This document shows, piece by piece, positions 17,686-25,481 of a DNA stretch of 64,000 bases. Under the pieces are notes generated by a model. It was given only the letters and a program-made list of their open reading frames with translations. It made no database searches and was not told where the DNA came from. Position 1 is the first letter of the stretch. Each line of letters opens with the position of its first letter. Position numbers and translations under genes: made by a program. The stretch comes from CAISIP01 sp038326025 (GTDB lineage Bacteria > Pseudomonadota > Gammaproteobacteria > Burkholderiales > Burkholderiaceae_C), in the NCBI GenBank assembly GCA_038326025.1, contig JBBQJP010000006.1:1-64000 (forward strand), given 5' to 3'.

Positions 17686-18654
17686 ATGCGTCCTGTTGCG
17701 CGATTCATTACGCTTTTCGCCGCCCTGGCATCCGCCGGCACCGTCGTCATGGCCCAGTCCTATCCAACCAAGCCGATCAAGGCCATTGTGCCGTTCGCCG
17801 CCGGCAGCACCACCGACCAGATCGGCCGCGCCTTTGCCGCCAAGGTCTCCGAGACACTGGGCCAACCGGTCATCGTGGAGAACAAGCCCGGCGTCAACGG
17901 CATGCTCGGCGCCGATGCGGTGGCCAAGGCTGCGCCCGACGGCTACACCATCCTGATCGGCACCAACAGCACCAACGCGGCGCTCAAGAGCCTGATGAAA
18001 AAGCTGCCCTACGACCAGGACACGGCCTTCGCGCCCGTGGCCTACATGGGTTCGGTGCCCCTGATCATTGGCGTCAACAACGATGTTCCGGCCAAGACGC
18101 TGCGTGAGTTCATCGACCTGGCCAAGGCCAAGCCCGGCAGCGTGACCTTTGCCAGCGCCAGCACCTCGCAGCTGGTCTCGTCGTCGGTGCTGGCCAGCAT
18201 GACCGGCATCGACATGACCAACGTGCCGTACAAGAGCGGCCCGGCCGCGATGACCGACCTGATCGGTGGCCAGGTCATGATGTTCAGCGCCGACTTCGGC
18301 GTGATGGTGCCGCAGGTCAAGGGCGGCAAGGTGCGTGGCCTGGCCGTGACCTCCACCAAGCGCTCGTCGGTGGTGCCGGACCTGCCCACCGTCAATGAAG
18401 CGCTGGGCCTGAAGGACTATGAGCTGATCGCCTATTTCGCAGCCTATGTGCCGGCCGGCACTCCGCCCGAGATCATCACCAAGCTCAACTCGGCCTTCAA
18501 TGCTGCAGCCAGCAGCAAGGACATCCAGGAGAAGTTTTCAGCCAACGGTTTCGTCGTCGAGCCCAGCACACCCGAGGCACTGGCCCAGCGCAACAAGCTG
18601 GAAACCGCCAAGTGGGCCAAGGCCATTCACGACGCGAAGATCGAGCCGCAATAA
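17686..18654 (+). CDS. Bug family tripartite tricarboxylate transporter receptor
   Basis: The product is 322 residues with a signal peptide ending near VMAQSYP, so it is periplasmic. It shows the Bug/TctC pattern: SYPTKPIKAIVPFAAGSTTD after the signal, GANGMLGADAVAKAAPDGYT-type sequence around residue 75, and IDMTNVPYKSGPAAMTDLIG in the middle. These receptors bind carboxylates for TctAB-type transporters or signalling, and are greatly expanded in Burkholderiales. No tctA or tctB is nearby. It lies 45 bp after the AtuA C-domain gene, so its ligand may be the substrate of that pathway. Confidence 0.9.
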   Translation: MRPVARFITLFAALASAGTVVMAQSYPTKPIKAIVPFAAGSTTDQIGRAFAAKVSETLGQPVIVENKPGVNGMLGADAVAKAAPDGYTILIGTNSTNAALKSLMKKLPYDQDTAFAPVAYMGSVPLIIGVNNDVPAKTLREFIDLAKAKPGSVTFASASTSQLVSSSVLASMTGIDMTNVPYKSGPAAMTDLIGGQVMMFSADFGVMVPQVKGGKVRGLAVTSTKRSSVVPDLPTVNEALGLKDYELIAYFAAYVPAGTPPEIITKLNSAFNAAASSKDIQEKFSANGFVVEPSTPEALAQRNKLETAKWAKAIHDAKIEPQ

Positions 18655-18671
18655 GCAGGGATGAGACACCG

Positions 18672-18699
18672 GGTCGCGCCGCCTGTGGCGTACGCGACC
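18672..18699. terminator. Possible bidirectional terminator between convergent genes
   Basis: GGTCGCG and CGCGACC form a 7-bp stem, with a further GCC/GGC pairing inside the loop. It lies between the convergent Bug and glyoxalase-like genes. There is no T-run on either side, so this is only a candidate. Confidence 0.35.
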
Positions 18700-18705
18700 T
18701 GGCTG

Positions 18706-19353
18706 TCAGCCGGCCACCGACAGGCCGCGTAAACCTTGCGGCGTATCGATAAACGCCGTCAACGACGAGCCTTCGCCCTCTCGCGAGCGTCGCACTTGTA
18801 CCGGACCTTTAACCCCCAAGGCCTGCAACAAGGCCATGGCGCGATGCGGCCGGGGGTGAAACAACTCCAGGCCACGCAGGCGCAAGCCCAGATCCGGCAA
18901 GCCGGCCGCCGGATGTGGTGTGCTTTTCCACTCGATCAGCGCTGGCGCAACGCCACCCATGGGCGGCTTGCCGTCATCGGGAATCGTGATCAGCCATTGA
19001 TGGTCGCCACGCGCCATCGGCGTGATGCGGCCCAGCATTTCGCCAGCGGCGCCAGCGGCGCGTTCTATGTCGTCGGTGCGCGCAATCCAGGCGCGCAAGC
19101 GCGGGGCATCGTCGGGCTCAAGCAGGTCCAGGCCGAACCAGCGCGAGCGATCGGGCGCCGGCGCTGTGGGGTTGATTGTTATCACTTCCAGATACGTTGC
19201 ATCTCCGAGACGCAACAAGCGGTTGTGGGTTCCCATGGCTTCATGCTCGCCGCCGCCCTGTGGCGCCACGCCCAGTACCTGCTCCACCCATTCGGCACCC
19301 GCGTCCAGCGTGGACGCAGTAACGGCAATATGGTCGATCTGACAAACTGGCAC
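18706..19353 (-). CDS. VOC/glyoxalase-like domain protein
   Basis: The product is 215 residues and begins MPVCQIDHIAVTASTLDAG, the first beta-alpha-beta unit of a vicinal-oxygen-chelate fold with a His in the metal position. Next comes HNRLLRLGDATYLEVITINP, the usual Glu-containing strand. The later part has GELFHPRPHRA-like and LTAFIDTPQGLRGL strands. It is closest to the glyoxalase_3 type and probably binds a divalent metal, but the reaction is unknown. It converges with the Bug gene and lies just downstream of the LD-carboxypeptidase gene. Confidence 0.78.
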   Translation of the reverse strand: MPVCQIDHIAVTASTLDAGAEWVEQVLGVAPQGGGEHEAMGTHNRLLRLGDATYLEVITINPTAPAPDRSRWFGLDLLEPDDAPRLRAWIARTDDIERAAGAAGEMLGRITPMARGDHQWLITIPDDGKPPMGGVAPALIEWKSTPHPAAGLPDLGLRLRGLELFHPRPHRAMALLQALGVKGPVQVRRSREGEGSSLTAFIDTPQGLRGLSVAG

Positions 19354-19395
19354 AGACCCTCCTGACGATTTTGAGCTTGCGCGACGCCGATGGGT

Positions 19396-20343
19396 TCAGT
19401 GCTGGTGCCCACCCCAGTAAATCAGCGCGTCCCGACCGTCGACCATCAGGTCAACCGGCAAACCGAATGGCAGCACCACCTTGGTGGCCACATGGCCCAT
19501 CGGCAGGTTGGTCAACACCGGCACCTTGACCTTGCTGCGCAACCAGTCAATCGCGGTCTGCAGTTTGTAGCCCTTGTCGTTTGGCGCGAGCTGGTATTGC
19601 GTGAACTGCCCGAGCACGATTGCCTTTTGTTGCGCGAGCACACCGGCCAGCAGCAACTGGGTCAACATCCGTTCGACGCGGTAGGGATGCTCCGCAATGT
19701 CTTCGAGCACCAGCACGCCGCCCTTGACCTGCGGCAGGTATGGTGTGCCGACCAGCGAACACAGCACCGCCAGATTGCCGCCCCATATCACCGCGCCACG
19801 GATCGGTCGCATCGGGCGCTGCGCAGCGGCGGCGGCAGCGTCCGCTTTGGGCGCAGGAGGCTTGGGCAATTGCCAGCCGGCGCCCTCTCCTTGTTCGCAC
19901 AGCAGGTCTTCCAGGCAGGCCTGCATGATGTCGTCCACCACCTCCGGGCGGCCGAAATCGTCGTTGACCACCGGCCCCATCCAGCTGACGGCGCCGGTTT
20001 TGGCATACAAGGCGCATTGCAAGGCGGTGAAGTCGCTGAAACCAACGAACCGGGTGCCGCGCGCCACCGCCTTGGCCAGCGCCGCATAACGGATGTCGGG
20101 CAGGATACGGGTCAGACCGTAACCGCCCCGGCTGAGCATCGCCAGGTCTGCGCCGCTGGCGGCAGCGCGATGGATGGCGGCCAGACGGGTGTCGTCGTCA
20201 CCAGCGAAGCGCATATGGGTGGCAAGCGCGTCGGGGTCGATCTCGACCTCGTGGCCCAAGGCCTCGAGCCGTTCCACGCCACGGCGCAATGCCGCCTTGT
20301 CGCGTTGGGCGCTGGAGGGTGAGTAAATATAGATATGGCTCAT
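19396..20343 (-). CDS. ldcA: LD-carboxypeptidase (peptidase S66 family)
   Basis: The product is 315 residues without a signal peptide, so cytoplasmic. It starts MSHIYIYSPSSAQRD and has AMLSRGGYGLTRILPDI, the RGGYGxxRILP signature of the family. Next is FVGFSDFTALQ, which holds the nucleophilic Ser. The C-terminal half has VIWGGNLAVLCSLVGTPY, the GGN-L-l-lxGTp motif, and a His near the end. LD-carboxypeptidases remove the terminal D-Ala from murein tetrapeptides in cell-wall recycling, while the MccF branch cleaves peptide-nucleotide antibiotics. Length and context favour the recycling enzyme. Confidence 0.85.
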   Translation of the reverse strand: MSHIYIYSPSSAQRDKAALRRGVERLEALGHEVEIDPDALATHMRFAGDDDTRLAAIHRAAASGADLAMLSRGGYGLTRILPDIRYAALAKAVARGTRFVGFSDFTALQCALYAKTGAVSWMGPVVNDDFGRPEVVDDIMQACLEDLLCEQGEGAGWQLPKPPAPKADAAAAAAQRPMRPIRGAVIWGGNLAVLCSLVGTPYLPQVKGGVLVLEDIAEHPYRVERMLTQLLLAGVLAQQKAIVLGQFTQYQLAPNDKGYKLQTAIDWLRSKVKVPVLTNLPMGHVATKVVLPFGLPVDLMVDGRDALIYWGGHQH

Positions 20344-20374
20344 GAAGGAATCCGCTCAGGGCAACAAGGCGGCA

Positions 20375-21298
20375 TTATCCGCGGCCGAAAATCCGTACCG
20401 CCTCCTGCGCAACGGGTTCTCCATGCTCCTGCACGAAGTGCCCGGCCTGCGGCAGCACCATGGGCTCCGGGCAACCACGGATCAGCGCGCGCAAGGCCAA
20501 CATCACGGGCTCGCCGAGCACCGGGTCCTGGGCACCGATGGCCATCAGGCTTTGGCCGCTCCAGCGGTTTCGCCAGAAGTCGCGCGCCTGGCGCGAGATC
20601 GCGGCGCCGTCCGAATCGGGGAACTCCGGCACCATTGGCGCGAAAGCACGGGTAGCGGCACGGTGCCCGGCGTCCGGGTATGGCGCCATGTACGCGGCGC
20701 ATTCTGCGGGATTCATCTGCGGATTGCCGCGCGCAAACAGGCGTGATATGTCAAACTGCGGGTTCTTCGCGCACATCTCACGCCAGCCCAGAAAGCCGGC
20801 ACTGAGCGGCACATCACCGGTGGCCAGCACCGTGTTCATGGCCAACAGTCCCCGATAACGTTGTGGCGCCTCCATCGGCAGGGTCAGCCCGAGCAAGCCA
20901 CCCCAGTCCTGCACCACCAGCACCACGTTGTTCAGATCCAGCCGCTCGACCAGCTCCAGCAATACCCGGCGGTGCCAGCTGAAGCTGTGAACCTCGTCCT
21001 TCTTCGGTTTGTCGCTCTTGCCGAAACCCGGCATGTCGGGCGCCACCACCCGATGCCCGGCCTGCAGAAACACCGGAATCATCTTGCGGTACAGGTAACT
21101 CCAGGCTGGATTGCCGTGCAGACAGAGCCAAGTCAGCGGCGCGTCACGCGGGCCTTCGTCAAGGTAGTGCAGGCGCAGGCCACCAAGCGCTGGCAGGTCA
21201 CTCAAATAATGCGGCGCCCATGGATAGTCCGGCAAATCGGCAAAACGCAAATCGGGCGTGCGCAGCGCATCCTCACGCAAAGGGCTGTAGTTGCTCAT
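20375..21298 (-). CDS. Haloalkane dehalogenase (DhlA-like), in frame with tadA
   Basis: This is the 307-residue C-terminal part of an open frame that starts in tadA. It closely follows Xanthobacter DhlA: TWLCLHGNPAWSYLYRKM (oxyanion loop and halide-site Trp region), VVVQDWGGLLGLTLPM with the nucleophile Asp and adjacent halide-binding Trp, GAQDPVLG with the acid, and QAGHFVQEHGE with the catalytic His. The enzyme hydrolyses C-halogen bonds to alcohols. It has its own ATG at 21298 with AGGAG six bases upstream, so it can be made alone. There is no stop codon between tadA and it, so a fusion protein is also possible. Confidence 0.85.
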   Translation of the reverse strand: MSNYSPLREDALRTPDLRFADLPDYPWAPHYLSDLPALGGLRLHYLDEGPRDAPLTWLCLHGNPAWSYLYRKMIPVFLQAGHRVVAPDMPGFGKSDKPKKDEVHSFSWHRRVLLELVERLDLNNVVLVVQDWGGLLGLTLPMEAPQRYRGLLAMNTVLATGDVPLSAGFLGWREMCAKNPQFDISRLFARGNPQMNPAECAAYMAPYPDAGHRAATRAFAPMVPEFPDSDGAAISRQARDFWRNRWSGQSLMAIGAQDPVLGEPVMLALRALIRGCPEPMVLPQAGHFVQEHGEPVAQEAVRIFGRG

Positions 21299-21772
21299 GC
21301 GGTTCTCCTGGCGTTTTCTGGAAAAGAAGGATTGCAGCAAGGCCGCAGACTGCACTGCCAAAACACCTCCTTGGACCAGGGTCTGGTGGTTGATGCGCGG
21401 ATCGGCAAACACGTCGAGCACCGAGCCGGCGGCGCCGGTCTTGTTGTCCGGCGCGCCAAACACCACCCGCTCCAGTCGTGCGTGCAGCATGGCACCCGCA
21501 CACATGGTGCAGGGCTCGAGCGTGACGTACAGGCTGCAACCGTCAAGCCGATAGTTGCCGAGTAAGCGCGCCGCCGCCCGCATGGCCGCGATCTCGGCAT
21601 GCGCTGTCGGGTCGTGGCTGCCGACTGGCGCGTTATGGCCGGTGGCAATCACCTTGCCGTCCTTGACTACGACGGCACCCACGGGCACTTCACCAACGAT
21701 CAGCGCCTGTTGCGCCTGCGCCAGCGCCAACGCCATGAAGTCTGCGTCGTCCGCTGCGCCTACGTCAAACAT
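21299..21772 (-). CDS. tadA: tRNA adenosine(34) deaminase TadA, no stop before the dehalogenase
   Basis: The TadA part is about 158 residues, starting MFDVGAADDADFMALALAQA. The zinc-deaminase motifs are intact: THAEIAAMR-type HAE (DPTAHAEIAAM), and LEPCTMCAGAM (PCxxC). It would convert A34 to inosine in the anticodon of tRNA-Arg(ACG) and is normally essential. It ends ALLQSFFSRKRQEN, the usual TadA C-terminus, but instead of a stop the frame runs straight into the dehalogenase, which ends at 20375. I have ended the feature at the dehalogenase start. Its ATG overlaps the end of paiB by eight bases, so the genes are coupled. Whether the product is a 465-residue fusion is unresolved. Confidence 0.85.
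21305..21309 (-). promoter_or_regulatory. Internal ribosome binding site for the dehalogenase
   Basis: AGGAG lies six bases before the ATG at 21298 on the minus strand. It shows that the dehalogenase can start independently although its frame is continuous with tadA. Confidence 0.6.
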
Positions 21773-22409
21773 CCGGTTCACCCGGCACCACCTGGCCAAT
21801 ACCGATCCGATCCATCCACTGGCCCAGGGCCTGTTCGTTCTCGTTGCCGGCGGCATATACGGCGCGCAGCTTCTGGTGCGACTCCTTGCGATGCTGGATG
21901 AGCTTGATCTTGCATTGCAGGTCCAGCACCTGCAACTCAAACGCGACGATGCCGGCCAGCATCTTGTGCTGGTAGTCCGTGCCCAGATCTTTCCACTGCG
22001 CTATGTAGGCCGGATCGTGATCGCCGATGAGTTTCTTCATCAACCGGTCCTTGTCCTGCGCATCGTCAATCAACGTGGCCTGAACCGTGCAATGCACCGC
22101 CAGGTAGTTCCAGGTCGGCACCCGCGCCAGATCCGGATAGACCCGTGGCGTCATATAGGCGTGGGGACCCATGAAGCTGACCAGCGCCTTGGGGCGATGC
22201 TGCAGGTATCGCCAATGGTGGTTGGGCTTGGCGCAGTGGCCGAGCAGGACCATTTGGCCTCCTTCGCGCTGCTCGAGGTGCAGTGGCAGATGCGACACAA
22301 ACGGGAAGCCATCGTCGTCATTGCTGATCAGCGTTGAAAAGGGATAAGCACGTATCAGGTCGATTGCCTGGGCGGTATCCCGGGAATGGAAATGGGGCGG
22401 CATGTACAT
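21765..22409 (-). CDS. PaiB-like FMN-binding protein
   Basis: The product is 214 residues, starting MYMPPHFHSRDTAQAIDLIR, with FSTLISNDDDGFPFVSHLPL and GHCAKPNHHWRYL, then VPTWNYLAVH. This is the PaiB family (FMN-binding split-barrel), first described in Bacillus as a negative regulator of degradative enzymes. The biochemical role in proteobacteria is not established, though the split-barrel fold binds FMN. Its 3' end overlaps the tadA start by eight bases, so it is probably the first gene of a paiB-tadA-dehalogenase transcript. Confidence 0.87.
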   Translation of the reverse strand: MYMPPHFHSRDTAQAIDLIRAYPFSTLISNDDDGFPFVSHLPLHLEQREGGQMVLLGHCAKPNHHWRYLQHRPKALVSFMGPHAYMTPRVYPDLARVPTWNYLAVHCTVQATLIDDAQDKDRLMKKLIGDHDPAYIAQWKDLGTDYQHKMLAGIVAFELQVLDLQCKIKLIQHRKESHQKLRAVYAAGNENEQALGQWMDRIGIGQVVPGEPDV

Positions 22410-22497
22410 GGTGGTCGAACTTTAGCGGAATGAGGCACTGCGACCGGGTATTGCCCGCAAATCCGGGAAAACCCCTAACGCACAAGTTCCCGAGCAC

Positions 22498-22746
22498 GTG
22501 GCCGCCTTCGATGTCGCCATCACCGACAACGCCCGTGCTTCGCGCGAGACCGAACCCGGTAGCCGCCAGTTCGATGTCTGCCGCGATCCAGATAATCCAC
22601 AGCTGTTTTTCCTGTACAAGTTGTACGACGATGACGCGGCCATTGCCGCACACATGGCGTCGGCGCATTTCAGGTCCATGGACAGCGCGACCGCGACCTG
22701 GGTCGCGCAAAAGCAGGTCGTCAAATACCGACGCACCGCCCCTTGA
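22498..22746 (+). pseudogene. Antibiotic biosynthesis monooxygenase-like protein, N-terminally truncated
   Basis: The frame encodes an ABM-domain C-terminal part: VAAFDVAITDNARASRETEP, CRDPDNPQLFFLYKLYDDD, and AAHMASAHFRSM. Family members are about 95 residues and begin with a beta strand of some ten residues before the EHVAAF element. That strand is missing here. Upstream, the frame is open only back to a TAG at 22423 and codes for unrelated sequence, with no ATG. The first usable start is the GTG at 22498, which has no ribosome binding site. The gene looks decayed, though translation from GTG cannot be excluded. Confidence 0.6.
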
Positions 22747-22761
22747 GGCAACGCGCGCCGT

Positions 22762-23616
22762 TCATTCGAGCCTGAAAGTGAACTGCTGCGTGACCCTGAC
22801 CTCCGCTGCGGAAGTAACACAACGGTATTGCAGCATCGCAGCACGCACCGCGTTGTGAAACACCGACGGTCCGGACAGGATCCGGACCTCGGTGACCTTT
22901 CCGCCGACGATCAGCGCCTGCGCCACGACCTCGCCGGTCACGCCACCCCGAATTGCCAGACGCGGCATCACCGGTGCAACCTGTCCTGGACAGGCGACGG
23001 TGATATCGGTGCTTGCGGCTGGCCTGGCCGCCGATGCCAAAGCCCCGATGGCTCCCGATGCAGACGCCGACTCTCCTGCCGCGGTCTTGGCAGGAGCAGC
23101 GCTGTTGGACACAGCCGTTCCCGCCACAGTTGCTGGCGCTAGCGCGGCCGCCGTAGCCGCCGTAGCAGCCGGGGCGGTAGCGGTGGATGGAGGCTCCGGA
23201 ACGGGCTGCGCAGTTGCAGTTGCAGTTGCAGGTTTAGGTGTAGGTGTAGGTGCTGGCGGCGTGACTTCGCGCGGCGGATTCGGCACCGGCGACGGCAAAG
23301 GTGCCAGACGCGGCTTGGACGCCGGTACTGGCTCGGACTGCCGCGTTGTCACCGGCGGCGTGACGGCTCGTTGTGGCTGCCACTGTGACGGCTCGGTTCG
23401 CTGCGCAGCAGCCGTCTGAGGCTGCGGTGCTGGCGGCGCGACTGCGACCTGCTGGATCAGCATTGCATCGAGCAAACCAGGCGGCGCCTGTTCGACCGTG
23501 CGATCGGTAACCGTGACCAACCAAGCCCCCAGCAGCAAATGCAGCACCAGCACCACCGACCACACGCGGTAACGCGTGGCGGACATGCGCGTGTAACCTG
23601 CTTGCCTGGTCACCAT
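22762..23616 (-). CDS. tonB: TonB family energy transducer
   Basis: The product is up to 284 residues. An N-terminal membrane anchor (VWSVVLVLHLLLGAWLVTV) is followed by a long Pro/Ala/Thr-rich periplasmic spacer with TPTPKP and ATATATA repeats. The C-terminal TonB domain has VMPRLAIRGGVTGEVVAQ, VTEVRILSGPSVFHNAVRAA and a terminal QQFTFRLE. It transmits proton-motive force from ExbB-ExbD to outer-membrane receptors. The start may be the ATG at 23616, four bases past the upstream exbD stop, or the ATG at 23586 just before the anchor. It ends an exbB-exbD-exbD-tonB operon. Confidence 0.85.
   Translation of the reverse strand: MVTRQAGYTRMSATRYRVWSVVLVLHLLLGAWLVTVTDRTVEQAPPGLLDAMLIQQVAVAPPAPQPQTAAAQRTEPSQWQPQRAVTPPVTTRQSEPVPASKPRLAPLPSPVPNPPREVTPPAPTPTPKPATATATAQPVPEPPSTATAPAATAATAAALAPATVAGTAVSNSAAPAKTAAGESASASGAIGALASAARPAASTDITVACPGQVAPVMPRLAIRGGVTGEVVAQALIVGGKVTEVRILSGPSVFHNAVRAAMLQYRCVTSAAEVRVTQQFTFRLE
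23211..23252. repeat. Hexanucleotide repeats in the tonB spacer
   Basis: Three CAGTTG units (23211-23228) are followed by three TAGGTG units (23235-23252). On the coding strand they encode the Ala-Thr and Thr-Pro repeats of the TonB spacer. Because units are six bases, copy-number change would alter spacer length without breaking the frame. Confidence 0.7.
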
Positions 23617-23619
23617 CAC

Positions 23620-24057
23620 CTAATGAAACTGCTCGCTGCCAACCACCGCCAGCCGGCTCAAGCCCTGGCGCCGGGACTCGGCCAGCACATGGGCGAACAC
23701 CGCATAGCTGCAATGCCGATCCGGCCGCACCAGCACGTCGGGCTGCACGTCCTGCTGAGCAAGCGCCGCCATACGGCTCGCCAGTGTGGCCGGCGCCACC
23801 TCGACGCCTTGCCAGCTGATGCGGTCAGCCGCGTCGATGGCGATTTCGATCTGTTGCGGCGCGACGGGAGGCACAATATTTGGCGTGGCCCGCGCCGTGA
23901 TCGGAACCCGGGTGTCGATCGCGTGCAACTGGATCGGGATCGTGATGATCAGCATTACCAGCAACACCAGCAAAACGTCGATCAGCGGCGTGGTGTTGAT
24001 GTCCATCATCAGCTCCGATTCGTCGCTGACCACCAGGCCCGTACCCATCGGCATCAT
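23620..24057 (-). CDS. exbD: ExbD/TolR family biopolymer transporter (second copy)
   Basis: The product is 145 residues. A short N-terminus with MMDINTTPLIDVLLVLLVML contains the conserved Asp of ExbD in its single membrane segment, the proton-pathway residue. The rest is a periplasmic domain. The ATG pair at 24057 is chosen because the frame upstream overlaps the preceding exbD. It is the third gene of the exbB-exbD-exbD-tonB operon and differs in sequence from the first exbD, so the two copies may assemble together. Confidence 0.87.
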   Translation of the reverse strand: MMPMGTGLVVSDESELMMDINTTPLIDVLLVLLVMLIITIPIQLHAIDTRVPITARATPNIVPPVAPQQIEIAIDAADRISWQGVEVAPATLASRMAALAQQDVQPDVLVRPDRHCSYAVFAHVLAESRRQGLSRLAVVGSEQFH

Positions 24058-24088
24058 CGCAAGGCTCCGGCTGTGCGCACCAAGGCCA

Positions 24089-24532
24089 TCACCGGGTCCG
24101 CGCCTGCGCGACCCGCGCCGGTGGTTCGGTGATGAAGGCCACGCGCGCGATACCCGCACGCTGGCAGGCCGCCATGACGCGGCCCACGCTCTCGTAGCGC
24201 GCTTGCGCGTCGCCGCGGATCTGGACCTCGGGATGGGACGATTGCGCCACCAGCTTGCGCAACCGGGTGTTCAGCTCGTCAGTGCTGCGTACCGGCGTGT
24301 CGTACCAGAATATATTGCCCGCTCGGTCAACCGACAGAATGATGGTCTCGGGCCGGGTCTGCCGCTCCTGGACCCGCTCCTGCGGCAAGGACAGCCGTAT
24401 GGATGTCGTCACCACCGGGATCGTGATCAGGAAGATGATCAGCAGCACCAGCATCACGTCGACCAGCGGCGTGGTGTTAATGCGGCTCAGCACCCCATCT
24501 TCATCGTCGGCCGGCACAGGCAGCAAGAGCAT
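24089..24532 (-). CDS. exbD: ExbD/TolR family biopolymer transporter (first copy)
   Basis: The product is 147 residues. It has an N-terminal SRINTTPLVDVMLVLLIIFL segment with the conserved membrane Asp, and a periplasmic domain ending in VAFITEPPAR. It works with the ExbB homologue, encoded four bases upstream, to harvest proton-motive force for TonB. The sequence is clearly diverged from the second exbD of the operon. Confidence 0.88.
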   Translation of the reverse strand: MLLLPVPADDEDGVLSRINTTPLVDVMLVLLIIFLITIPVVTTSIRLSLPQERVQERQTRPETIILSVDRAGNIFWYDTPVRSTDELNTRLRKLVAQSSHPEVQIRGDAQARYESVGRVMAACQRAGIARVAFITEPPARVAQARTR

Positions 24533-24536
24533 GGCC

Positions 24537-25376
24537 TCAGGCGCTCGCAGCGCCGTGCTGATTCATCGTGGCCAGCATCACCGCATGCAGGTCGCCACCA
24601 AAGGCCTGCACCTCGTCCATCACCACCTTGTTGCGCCGCACCAGCCAGTTGTAAGCCAGCACCGCCGGCACCGCCACGGCCAGTCCCAGGGCCGTCATGA
24701 TCAGGGCTTCGCCGACCGGGCCCGCCACCTTGTCGATGCTGGCCTGGCCCGACATGCCGATGCTCACCAGCGCGTGGTAGATGCCCCATACCGTGCCGAA
24801 CAGTCCGACGAACGGCGCGGTCGAGCCCACGGTGGCCAGCACCGCCAGGCCGGACTGCAGGCGGCTTTGCACACGTGCCATGGCCCGCTGTATGCCCATC
24901 GTGACCCAGGTATTGAAGTCGATCGCGCCCAGCAGCCCCTCGTGTTTGCCAGCACCTTCGAGCGCTTTTTCGGCGATGTAGCGAAACGGACTGTCCGCCG
25001 CCAAGGCAGCCGCGGCCTGCTGTACCGACCCGCCGGCCCAGAAGTCGGCATCCACGGCACGCGCCTGCCGCCCCATGCGGGACTGTTCGGCGAACTTGGT
25101 GATGATCACATACCAGCTGCCCATGCTCATGGCCAGCAGCAGCAGCAGCGTCCCCCTGGCAACAGGGTCACCCTGCTGCCAGATGGCCTTGAGCCCATAG
25201 GGATTGGCCGGCGCATCGCCAGAGCCGGCCATGGTCGCACCCGCTTGCGGGATGGGCACTGACACCGCAGCGGCGGCACCGGTTGCAGACTGTTGGGCCA
25301 CGGCAGCTGGCGCGAACCAGATCAGCAGCAGCAACACGAGAAACAAGGCCCGTACAGGGGCAACCAGGACGCGCAA
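24537..25376 (-). CDS. exbB: ExbB/TolQ family proton channel protein
   Basis: The product is 279 residues. An N-terminal signal sequence (ALFLVLLLLIWFAPAAVAQQ) and a short periplasmic part precede the ExbB core: a first membrane helix (LLLLLAMSMGSWYVII), then APFVGLFGTVWGIYHAL and ALIMTALGLAVAVPAVLAYN, the MotA/TolQ/ExbB signature pair. I chose the TTG at 25376 because GGAAGGA lies seven bases upstream and it opens the signal peptide; the frame is open to 25427. First gene of the exbB-exbD-exbD-tonB operon. Confidence 0.85.
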   Translation of the reverse strand: MRVLVAPVRALFLVLLLLIWFAPAAVAQQSATGAAAAVSVPIPQAGATMAGSGDAPANPYGLKAIWQQGDPVARGTLLLLLAMSMGSWYVIITKFAEQSRMGRQARAVDADFWAGGSVQQAAAALAADSPFRYIAEKALEGAGKHEGLLGAIDFNTWVTMGIQRAMARVQSRLQSGLAVLATVGSTAPFVGLFGTVWGIYHALVSIGMSGQASIDKVAGPVGEALIMTALGLAVAVPAVLAYNWLVRRNKVVMDEVQAFGGDLHAVMLATMNQHGAASA

Positions 25377-25481
25377 GACAATTCCTTCCAAAGGCAAAGC
25401 GCCGCCGCCCGGCGACGATGCCCGCACGGCGACAGGCGAAGCGAAAAAGTGTAGCGGATGGCGCCGGCCAGGAGGCCGGGT

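Noticed and set aside
23211..23252. Repeat cluster considered as a CRISPR-like array
   Set aside because: The units are six-base microsatellites in the tonB coding sequence, with no spacers.
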